NCBI RefSeq assembly: GCF_964340395.1 | Contig: NC_135550.1 | Span: 1,302,001-1,366,000, forward strand | DNA length: 64,000 nt | Reading direction: 5' to 3' | DNA from: Glandiceps talaboti | Lineage: Eukaryota > Hemichordata > Enteropneusta > Spengelidae | Shown here: positions 46,472 through 56,256 of the stretch, piece after piece | How the letters are laid out: every line of letters begins with the position of its first letter | How positions within the stretch are numbered: the stretch's first letter is position 1 | Made by a program: the position numbers and the translations under genes | Notes under the pieces: model-generated | The model's database searches: none | Told to the model about the DNA's origin: nothing | Seen by the model: only the letters and a program-made list of their open reading frames with translations

Positions 46472-47732
46472 TAAAAATAGTGCCAGTGGCATTGTAGCAC
46501 AACTGTACAGTTTTTTTAAAAATGTTTATCCATATGCATGCTAGTCCATGCTAACAATAGGTGTTCATTTGCTGAATGACTATCAAGTTGCCTATCCAAC
46601 CATGTTGCTATCTTTGCCATATATGCCTTCATTTGGCTGTTGCTATGGGCGTGGTCATGTTGTTAGATATATTTTCATACATTTTTGAAGGTTTTTGATC
46701 ACTTGTGTATGAATACCTGATATTATCTTTGCAATATGCGTGATCATTTGGCTGTTGCTGTGGGCATGGTCTTGTTGCTAGGCATGTTTGCATACATTTT
46801 TAAAATGTTTGTTCATTTGTCTATTAATCCTCTTATTTTCACAATATGTGATCATTTGGCTGTTGCTATGGGCGTGGTCTTGTTGCTAGGCATATTTGCA
46901 TACATTCTAAAATGTTTATTCAATTGTCTATTAATCCCCGTTATCTTCCCAATATATGTGATCATTTGGCTGTTGCTATGGGTGTGGTCTTATTGCTAGG
47001 CACATCTGCATATATTTTGTGAATGTTTATTCATTTGTCTTTCTATTCCTGTTGTTATCTTTGCAATATATATGATTATTTGGCTGTTGCTATAGGTGTG
47101 GTCTTGTTGCTAGGCATATTTACATATATTTTTGGAATGTTTATTCAATTGTCTATTAATCCCTATCTTTGTGAAATACACGACCATTTCGCTGTTGCTA
47201 TGGGCGTGGTCATGGTTGCTAGGGTATTTGCATACATTTTTTGAATGTTTACTCACTTGCCTACCAGATGATGTTGTTATTTGACCAAAATATACTGCCA
47301 TTTGGTTGTTTATGGAATCATTGTATGCATAATATTTCTTTGTCCATACATCCCTAGATGCATTCCCATTAAATTTCAGCCCAATCTGCTCAGTAGTTTT
47401 GGAGTTATAGATTTGTAACCAAAAAGACACATTTTTATTTGCATATTACTGATGGAATCATCATGTCATGAACAAATCTTACTTTACATCTTCTTAAGAA
47501 TGTTCCCACCAAATTTCGCACCAATCTGCCCAGTAGTTTCTGAGTTTAAGTTTTTTTAAACCAAAAATCACATTTTTTGACCCAAATCACACACCTGTGA
47601 TGCGATCATTTTGATTTGAACAATTTCCCAACTAGACATCCAAGGTAATGAACCCACCAAATATCATGGCAATCGGTGCTGCGGTTTTTTACTTTAAGTT
47701 GTTTACACACACACACACATGCACACACACAC

Positions 47733-47767
<35 letters not shown>

Positions 47768-47815
47768 GCCGCCGGGCAATCCCTATTGCACTACTGAACC
47801 TCAGTTCAGTTGTGC
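46472..47815 (+). mobile_element. Family B element, near full length
   Basis: Head AGTGCCAGTGGCATTGTAGC, about seven monomers, unique half, CA microsatellite (47705-47735), a GACA tract of about seven units (47737-47768) and the tail CTCAGTTCAGTTGTGCTAAAA. The leucine/valine-rich ORFs at 46736-47244 translate the monomers and are not genes. Confidence 0.82.
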
Positions 47816-49372
47816 TAAAAACAGAGTGACCCTGCCCCCTACAACTCCCCCCCCCCCCCGAAGAAACTGACCAGTCTCTGAGCTTCCCTTTTTATGTGTT
47901 TTGTATTTAGTGCTAAGCTTCCTTTGTTATGTGTTGTAAGTGCTAGGCTTCCCGTGATGTGTATTCAGTGCTAAGTTTCGTCAATACAGTGTTACAAGTA
48001 TATATACATGTACATAGTCAGACGCACCGAAAAATTTTCTGCCAGTGTGTGTCCACACACATACATTGAGAAGACAATATCTCCACTCAGAGAGGTCGGA
48101 TTTGATAAATACAACATCATTTTGTTCAGATTTAAAAGGTCATTTTTACTGTAAAAATTTTTTTAGTACAATGAGAAAAAATACGAAAAAGAACCCTTGA
48201 AAATGCGATTCATTCAACTGCGCCCCGAGCTAAAAAGTAAGCATTTTTTCATGCCTCATGTATTCCGCAATTCCGATGGACATCTCGACATATGACCCCA
48301 TGTTTGAAAGGTCTTTGAAGTTTGTGTTGGGTCATAGCCTCGTCCTGTTAATTCTCTGCTATTATCTGCCGTTAGGACAGAATTTATAACTTTCAAGTCG
48401 ATTTTGGACCAGAAGCACCAGGAATTTCAGATAAATGATACGAGTTGAAATTTAATGTTTCTTTTAGAGAATGATGTATTTGAGTTAAAGCATAGACCCT
48501 CCACCAACTGGAGGGTCTATGTTTAAAGTGATGAATATGTTCCTTTTGGTGATGAAAATGATCAGAAAGATGTTTTTTCTTCTTTATTACTAAGACATGA
48601 AAAAGTATGTATGGGGTATATCACCTGTATTCAGGAATTCATTCATGTAACCTGCATTTGAAATCAGAACGCTGGCCTATGTACATCACAGTTGATACCA
48701 TACGATGCATGGTATAAATGACATTTAATGAAGACTAGTGTACTTTTTCTTTTTCATAATTTTTGCAAACATTTGCATAAATAGCCCACCTAATTTGCAC
48801 AATTTCGGAAACTCATATTGGGAGGATCTGTACCCCAATTTTTATGACACCATCAGATTCAGCACCCTTTGAAACATAAAAAATATTAAATTTCATGATG
48901 ATAGGATTTATGGAAAGTGTTTAACAAGAAATATGCATACGTAATTAATGGAACTTTTTTTTTAGTAACCTTCTCAACAATAACTGATTTTAGCAAAACT
49001 CGTGATTTCCATGTACATGTACCTGTATTCATATTTATGATAAATGCTTATTAGAGTACCTCCTTATTTCAGTTGACAAACACTTTTCTATGTGAAAATC
49101 AGATAACTTTATCTAGAAATGTCATGTTCTTGTTTAAATCATATCACAAAGTAGGGAAAAACTTAATTGTTCACAATTTGGAAGTCATGGCAGAAAGAAA
49201 TTTGGAAATTTAATGCTTTACAAATCTGTATCTTCAAAAGTTCTTGGCCGATTTTAGTCATTCAAGTGTCATTTTTCATCTTTCAATGAGATCTATCCAA
49301 CTCCTACAGGTTTGATAAGCAAAAGACATTTTCAAAAATTGCCTGACATGGCTACAAGTAGTTCCAACTTAC
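47816..49372. other. UBR7 intron c-d, right part
   Basis: A C-run at 47847-47860 and a degenerate patch of the 30-bp minisatellite (47880-47985). From 48000 to 49370 I see no gene or repeat structure apart from a small hairpin near 48487-48522 (GACCCTCCACC / GGTGGAGGGTC-like arms). Confidence 0.5.
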
Positions 49373-49468
49373 ATCATCTTCTGGATCAGGGTAAGGTCGT
49401 TGACAGGTACAGTACAATCCCTTGAAGTTATGGTTGTATTTATTACTGGCATTCACTGCTGATTTGTT
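49373..49468 (-). CDS. UBR7: UBR7 exon c (linker and start of PHD finger)
   Basis: Exactly 32 codons, reading NKSAVNASNKYNHNFKGLY then CTCQRPYPDPEDD. The motif NKYNxNFxGLYCxCxRPYPDPED is specific to UBR7 and opens the PHD finger with its first Cys pair. The acceptor is TACTTCAG and the donor is GTAAGT; both ends are in phase 0. Its neighbours on the minus strand carry the rest of the PHD finger. Confidence 0.95.
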
Positions 49469-49811
49469 CTGAAGTACGAAAAGGCATGAATTAATCAAAG
49501 AAATAAAATTTATAGATCAGTTAATATGACAGGAAAGACCAGCACTGCTCACCAACAATGACAACATTCTACTACTAGGGAAAAAACCTCCACAACTTAT
49601 TGAATTCATGGTATATCTTAGTTATTGTATGTCTCCTCAGCAGTAAAACAGGACACTTTCAGGGGAAAACATCAATTATTTGTCCTTATTTGTGAAGTTT
49701 TCTTAAACTTAGAGCCATATTATAACTATTAAGAAATCTAACAGTCAAGATAATAGTCAGTGAGCTGAGAATAGGATAAAATGGCTACATCACTACGTGA
49801 TTTGAACTTAC

Positions 49812-49872
49812 TGCATAGAACTTGCATATGAGATTAGGAAATCTGCTATTGCCACAATCACATCTGAAATTC
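49812..49872 (-). CDS. UBR7: UBR7 exon b (UBR box, second half)
   Basis: This 61-bp exon reads NFRCDCGNSRFPNLICKFYA after completing an Arg codon shared with exon a. The RCDCGNS core is a hallmark of UBR boxes and supplies the last zinc ligands. It is bounded by an acceptor CAACAG and a donor GTAAGT. It ends in phase 0, as the next exon needs. The intron to exon a is about 5.9 kb and the one to exon c only about 340 bp. Confidence 0.93.
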
Positions 49873-50099
49873 CTGTTGAAAGAATAGACAAACAGTACAT
49901 TGATTGATGCATGTATTTTAACTTAAGTTCAATATAACAACAGGAAATACTAAGTAGATAAAACAAATAATTCAAATGATTTACTTCTATGTCTGTATTG
50001 CCACCCGAAGGTTTGGGGAAATTTACAAATTAATTTCAAGTCTAGTTTTTGTAAAATTCACAACACAGTACTTCTGAGTAGGCAGTCTACCATTTCATG

Positions 50100-50530
50100 A
50101 AAAATAGTGCCAATGACTAATAGCACAACTTTACAGTTTTTTGGGGTTATGTTTATCTGGTTGCCAATCCAACCCTGTTAGTACCTTTACCATATACATG
50201 TATGCCATCATTTGGTTGTTGCTGTGGGCATGGTTTTGTTGCTAGGCATATTTGTATTCACCGTTTCAGTGTTAATCCACTTGACTACACCATCCCTGTC
50301 GTTATCTAGGCGATACATTGTATACTTTATCATTTGGTTGTTGCTATGGGTGTGGTCTTGTTTCCAGGCATATTTGCATACATTTTTTGAATGTTTATTC
50401 CCTTTTCTATTAATTCCTGTTATCTTTGCAACACACCACTATTTGGTTGTTGCTATGGGTGCGGTCTTGTTGCCAGGCATATTGACATATATTTATTGAA
50501 TGTTTATTCCCTTGCCTATTAATATGAGGT
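50100..50530 (+). mobile_element. Family B, 5' fragment
   Basis: Head (AATAGTGCCAATGACTAATA) and about three diverged monomers, ending at CTTGCCTATTAATATGAG. The unique half and tail are missing. Confidence 0.75.
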
Positions 50531-51160
50531 TCTTACCTGATATCACCTTTTTATTCATAGTATCGCCGTGAGTGCTCTTTCCGTAATGTGACACGAATCA
50601 TTAGATGAGTGTCTTGTTACGGAAACTGTAGTAAGCGGTGATATGACGAAAGAAGATGTGATATCGGGTAATAACCGATTTATTATAGGGCTATGCCCAG
50701 GAGTTCAAAGGGAAATTACAACAAATAAAAAGAGTATGGCATGCTACACAGTGTGCTTCGTGTGTCGTGTGACCTGTTATCTGGTGACATTAACGTACAT
50801 GTACACATAGTTTGCTGACCCTGCTCAACCTTCTCCGACGACCATCAATTTTCATCAGATTTCAGTGTAACTTTCCATAATTATTTCAAAATACAATATT
50901 GGTATTAGAGTAAGTTCTCTAACAGTTTCAGAAAATGCTTGAATATGTTAATAAAACTAGATGACTGGCTGTGAGTGTAACTACTGCATTACAATAGTGT
51001 GGTATGGATGGCTTACACTCTGTATGTACCTGTACAATGTTGTTATGAATTTATGACCAAAAATAGTATCATTTGGGTAAATATCCTTGTTTCGAAAATT
51101 CCTCAGTGTTGTGGTCATACGCGATATCCCTAACTTCAACGTCAAAGTTAAGCCACCATT
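50531..51160. other. Stretch without a recognisable gene
   Basis: Nothing recognised apart from an imperfect inverted repeat near 50532-50680 (TTACCTGATATCACC against GTGATATCGGGTAATA). Confidence 0.45.
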
Positions 51161-51162
51161 TT

Positions 51163-52440
51163 TACCTCCCGTAAGGTTACAGGAGGTATTAAAAGGGGAA
51201 TGTTTGTCTGTCTGTCCGTCTATCTGTGTGTCTGTGTGTCTGTCTGTCTGTGTCATCATTTTCTAAAAATCGGCTGGCTCAATTGTAATGAAATTTGGAA
51301 TATATAATCTTTAGGGTAATGGCTAGACCTGATTAGGTTTTGAGCCAGATCTGTTAATGTTTAATTAGATAAATTTGCATATTAATGAAATCAACTAATT
51401 ACGCAATATATTAAGACTGCATACTTCAATTTCAATATAATGTAGTATATTCGTTAAACATAGCAACATACATTTGTCCTATAAAATTCGTTGATGTACC
51501 TCACAGCATTAGTGAATAATTTGCATATTAATTAATTATGTTTGGTAATTAAGCTATATCTTAAAGTGGCCATATGGATGAGAATTTGGTATATATTCTG
51601 GATTTTTATTTGATAAAACAACTTCACTGTTTTTCTACTTGAAAAAATAATGCGAAAGAACATATACCAAGTCCATGTTCATAACTCAATGCATTGCAAA
51701 ATGATGCAAAAAGTGTAAAAAGTTTGTTATTGTACGTACAATAACAAACATTTCACACATTATTTAATGTTTTGCCGTTTATTGAGATGTGAACATGGAC
51801 TTGGTATATGTTATTTAACATTATTTTTTCAAGTAGAAAAACATAGTGAAGCTGTTTTATCAAACAAAAATCCAAAATAAATACCAAATTCTCATTCAGA
51901 ATCATATGGCCACTTTAAGAATGCATACTTCAAATTCAACATAATTTAGAACATATGTTAACCATAAGAAAACACATATGTCCTATCAAGTTTGTTGATG
52001 TACCTTTAAGTGTTAATGAATAATTTGCATAATTAATGATTATCGGTAATTAGGCTATATCTTAAGAATACATACTTCAATTTCAATATAATTCAGTGCA
52101 TACGTTAACCTTAACAATCGCATATGTCCTGTAAAGCTTGTTGATGTACCTGCCAGTGTTAATAGTAATTTGCATAATTAATGATTCTTGGTAATTAGGC
52201 TATATCTTACGACTGCATACTTCAATATCAATATAATTCAATACATGCATTAACCATAAAAAATTGTGTATGTCCTATAAAGTTATTTGATGTACCTTAC
52301 AGTGTTAACAAATAATTTGCATAATTAATGATTTTCGGTAATTAGGCTATATCTTAAGACTGCATACTTCAATTTCAATACAATTTAGTACATACGTTAA
52401 AAATAACAAAGCAGATATGTCCGATTGACAATGTCTATTT
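51163..52440 (+). repeat. AT-rich tandem repeat related to family C
   Basis: Begins CTCCCGTAAGGTTACAGGAG and a TCTG-rich tract (51206-51255), then about six diverged units of roughly 140-160 bp. Each carries AAGACTGCATACTTCAATTT, a GTTGATGTACCT word, AATTTGCATAATTAATGATT and GGTAATTAGGCTATATCTT. A hairpin of about 360 bp sits between units at 51560-51919. Non-coding. Confidence 0.8.
51560..51919. repeat. Long near-perfect hairpin (about 2 x 178 bp)
   Basis: The outer ends CTTAAAGTGGCCATAT and ATATGGCCACTTTAAG are perfect reverse complements. The arms match through AAAATAATG and ACATATACCAAGTCCATGTTC, with small bulges. The centre TTGTTATTGTACGTACAATA(ACAA) is perfectly palindromic with almost no loop. 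Confidence 0.88.
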
Positions 52441-52669
52441 TTAGAATAGTTGTGGTGAACAGCCCACCCCTATCATCCTTCCAGACCATGTATTTGTTCA
52501 TTCAGGAAGACTGGCAAGCCCACAATAACGGATAAATTGTTATGATCACAGTAATGATCATGGGTACTTGAATGTGTTTAAGGGACTGATCAGTCTCTCC
52601 AGCCTCGGGGGTCCCAGGTTAGCACTATCATAATTATAATTATTGACTGCACAGGGTAAATATGTTCCA

Positions 52670-53600
52670 AAAGGAATTTAATAGCATCTTGAAAGGTAGG
52701 GGGAAAGCTTGAGAAGGGAATATGTACATCTCTAAAGGGGGGGGGGGGGTCCCTAGGGGGTCTCCCCCTCGAAGCACAGGAGGTTTTAACTCTGAAAAGT
52801 CAATTTTAAGACTATTCAGACATTTTCATGCAATAATTTCCAAGCTTTGCAAGACAGCACAAACACAACATGTAACCAGATGTAAACTGAATGTCTTCCG
52901 TAAGGGCAAAGTTTTGAGATTGTCGTTCCTACAGACAATTGTTGGAATACAACAGAACATATGTAATAAGTTATTTTTTCTCATTGATTGCTATTTGCTC
53001 ATTGCTGTTAGTGATCTCCTGGCCAACCACAACACGTACTGTGACATTTGTTGAGAATGTAAAAAAAAAAATAAGCGCATCGTCGTACCACTTTAGACAA
53101 CATTTCCTGACGAGAAACTATTTTTTCCTTTTTAGTGGCCTACAAAAATATGCCAATAACTTATTAAAACTAAAAGCTACATTAGTAATATTTTCAGGAC
53201 AGGTATCGCAAATGCATGTATCAAATTATATTGAATTTGAAGTGTGCATTCTTCAGATATAGCCTAATTACCGAAAATCATTAATTACGTAAATTGCTCA
53301 TTAATATTCACAGGATTTTTACCAAAACCTTATAAAGTCTTGCCATTACCCTACGGAATACGTCTTCAAAATTTAGTTTGAATTGAGAAAGCCGTTATGG
53401 AGAAAACGATGACACAGTCTTCCACCCATAAATATACAATGTATCTCTTCCTTACGGAAGAAAAAAGCAACTATATAGGGTTGAAATAAATTTGAAATAT
53501 ACTTTGATAGCATCTTGACAATGAGAGGTAGGGGGAAGAGCTTTGAGACTGGGATGTGTCCACCTCGTGGGGGGGGGGGGGGTCCCGTATCAATTAATTT
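52670..53600. repeat. Region bounded by two G-run repeats; family C copy inside
   Basis: A segment with AGGTAGGGGGAAAGCTT, a long G run and GTCCC (52695-52755) recurs at 53526-53587 (AGGTAGGGGGAAGAGCTTTG, G run, GGTCCCGT). Between them lies a family C copy (53080-53455) matching 9880-10285, ending CCTTCCTTACGGAAG. Confidence 0.65.
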
Positions 53601-53624
53601 ATAATACATCACACTATTTATTAC

Positions 53625-55700
53625 CTATTCCTTCGCCAAATGTGGCACAATAAATTTCATGTAGAAAGTTGACAACTTCTCCTTCATGTCAGACCAGACA
53701 CTAGCATTGAAATCTATTGTTTCACCAGAGATACCCCTTTTCGTGAAAAACACAAAATCACAGCTATCGAAATGGCAAACCCCGAGCTGACCTTGTATCT
53801 GTGAATACCACGTTGAGGATGTCTTTAATCTTGTAATGCGCTCATTTTTGTCAAGGTACAAATTGTATGCGGAGTCTTGTGCAGCTTCATAAGGTAAGTT
53901 GAACGCATCCTGAAATTTATAGCTACATTTTAATTCCAGAAGTCCTTTCCCACAACATGAGCAATCAACAATGCCATTGGGACTCGCCCCAATATACGAA
54001 TTGTCTGATGAAATGACTAAGCCACTCTCGTAAATTTTAACACCTTTATGCCCCTCATCTTGTAAATACTGATGGTATAGCTGCCTTGCGACAGATTCAT
54101 ATTCATGTCCAAACTTTATTGCGGGTACATTGAGATCCCTCTGATAAAATCTTTGACACAAGGTACATTTTGTAGTTGTCAAGTTTGTTACCACGATAAC
54201 GTCAAATGTGATGAAAATTGCTGGCTGTAAGCCTCCCCTGCCTATATCTGAAATCAATCACCAGATTCTTTTTGTGAAAACGTAAGTTTCTGTGTAATAT
54301 CAATGTCCTTACAGCTTATTTTTTGTTGCATAAATGAAATGAAATGAAATCTGAATCTTGGCTGGAGTTGAACATTTCTGCGAGTTCTGCGACTTTTGCT
54401 GGTTTAGCATATTCGACATCATTTGGTAAGCTTGTACATGTATCCAACGAATCTCTATACAGACCATTAGTACCCTCGCACATATTAAATATTGCTAATC
54501 TGAGTTCATCTTTGGTCATTGTCGGAAACTCGGTTATGGGTTTATATGTATCCATCGTTGGTTTTAGTGGCATTGGGGGTCTTCCTTTTTTTTCGCACAT
54601 CGATATCATCTACATGTATGCGCATTGGTTTTGATTGTTTCCTTGGTTTGTCCCATTGACACTGAACATCAGTACACACTTTGGTGTTTCTGTCTTTGTT
54701 TCTATGGGTAAAATCGTGTAAACTAAACAGCATTGCAACACAGTGTTTGCAAGTACCATTGTTACTGTAATAATAGAAGAAATAACGAATAACTATTCAT
54801 AAAATGTGTCTACGATTCAGAGTGTTGGAATTTGCTAAGTTAATTTCATTTCCCCAAGAAATACGGACAATTTAACAGTCCCATTTCGACCATAGGCAAT
54901 CGAAAAAAATAAAACGAAGTGGAATATGGTGACTTTTATTACATTTTTAAATTGCTGATGAACAAATAAGTCACAGAAACACAATAAAGTGAACGAGCAT
55001 CGATTAGCACTTAATTTGACGGGGGAAACTTCCTGTCGTACTAATAAATGCTGATGACAGCTGCTAGGTTTGTTGAGGACCGATAGAAATGCTTCATGAG
55101 AGTAAAGGTGTGAAAGATAAATACGCAACACAAGTACACGATCCTGAGATGATTTTTCCATTGTAATTCATCAAAATCACTGCTTCGTAAGGTTTTTCAG
55201 ATTGGCTGGTTTCCCTTACACAAGTACTTTTTAAGCACAGATGGTCGAGATTTGGCATGTGGTGGCATTTGACGTTGTCTATGTGTCGGTCCTCATTTAG
55301 CTGGAAGCTGTTGTCAGATTTGCAATTTTCTAATCGTTCTTTTGTCCAGCAACAGACACCAGTAAGGTGAAGAAAGATGTTTATCATGTCTACATCAGGT
55401 ATATTTCGAAGGTCCTCCATCCAACTTTCAATGTTTCCGCTGTCGATTAGTTCTATCTTTCGACATCCACTATTCGTATCCTCTTCCGTTCTCTCAGAAA
55501 ATCATCATTTTCCAGTGTTTCAAGACCAAGGTTGACAGTATTTTTGGCGATATCTAGTAGACCGGCTTTCCTCGTTTTTGAAGAAGTAATCTTCTGCTCT
55601 TTTATGAATGCACAGAGTTCTTTTACGCCCATTTTGTTGACAGCTTCATACATCGCCATACTATTAGATGCCATGACGAAAATTCTGGCCCTCACTTTGT
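53625..55700 (-). pseudogene. SAP/SWIM zinc finger/YqaJ-nuclease gene, multiply frameshifted
   Basis: Exon 1 (about 55673-55125) has a SAP-like helix pair (MGVKELCAFIKEQKI), then, after a frameshift near 55490, IDSGNIESWMEDL and the first half of a SWIM zinc finger (IISGSCTCVA). A GTATTT donor at 55124 and an acceptor at 54765 join it to NNGTCKHCVAMLFSLHDF, completing the CxC..CxH finger. Exon 2 continues QCQWDKPRKQSKP and, after a shift at T8 54586-54593, GRPPMPLKPTMDTYKPITEF. The nuclease part starts RQGRLTASNF (about 54220), shifts frame again, and carries GHEYESVARQLYHQY, YIGASPNGIVD, LLELKC and QIQGQLGVCHFD. This architecture recurs in multicopy invertebrate proteins, probably mobile-element associated. 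The usual catalytic Asp of SPDG is Asn here. Confidence 0.78.
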
Positions 55701-55824
55701 CAGATATGGTGCGCCCTCTCGCGATACTTTCCTGCGAAACTACCGGAAGTTCGATAACCGTCACCGACATACACCGTATTCTCTTCCTAGTCCCCTGTAA
55801 CACACTAGAAGTCATATCACTTAC

Positions 55825-55906
55825 CTCTTTGTGTACATTTCCACCAAGTCATGCCCTTCATGACAGTCATAGCTACAAGCTAGACAGATACCAGCAGGTT
55901 GCATAT
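55825..55906 (-). CDS. UBR7: UBR7 exon a (UBR box, first half)
   Basis: This is the most 5' exon found of a UBR7 orthologue, a UBR-box and PHD-finger protein; human UBR7 is described as a histone H2B ubiquitin ligase. The exon reads QPAGICLACSYDCHEGHD then LVEMYTKR, the zinc-binding Cys/His part of the UBR box, close to human UBR7 as I remember it. The 5' splice site is a clean GTAAGT at 55824-55819. The exon ends two bases into an Arg codon that the next exon completes. The 3' splice site is less certain: either CAG ending at 55907 or TAG ending at 55910. The upstream part of the UBR box and the start codon were not found up to 64000. A broken SWIM/YqaJ gene begins directly beyond the donor. 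Confidence 0.9.
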
Positions 55907-55929
55907 CTGCTATGATACATGTAGTACAT

Positions 55930-56256
55930 GCATACAGAGCTTGTCTTCCAACTGTACCCTATCAATACACCAGTTATACATAAATTAATCATCAGATCAA
56001 ATCATAATGATTATCAACAGATCAAACAAGTCTTCACAGAAGACATGTACCCCCCCCCCCCAAATGTGACTGAATGGAGACATGATTTAAAAGAAATTGG
56101 TGGAAACAAATTAATATTACTGTGTCTTTGATAATGTAGGGAATTGCTGAATTACAGAAACTGAACCTGAAGATCAAAGTCTAGGTCAAAGGTCCATGTC
56201 GAACAAGTAGTCATCAGAGGTGACTCAGTCCCCACAATGAATGTTTACAGAGAATT
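55930..56256. other. Stretch upstream of UBR7 exon a
   Basis: A C10-11 run at about 56050. No exon encoding the start of the UBR box was found. Confidence 0.4.

Noticed and set aside
46736-47244. Repeated hydrophobic ORFs that look like membrane proteins
   Set aside because: They translate the family B monomers (TTGGCTGTTGCTATGGGC...) and recur wherever the monomers do.
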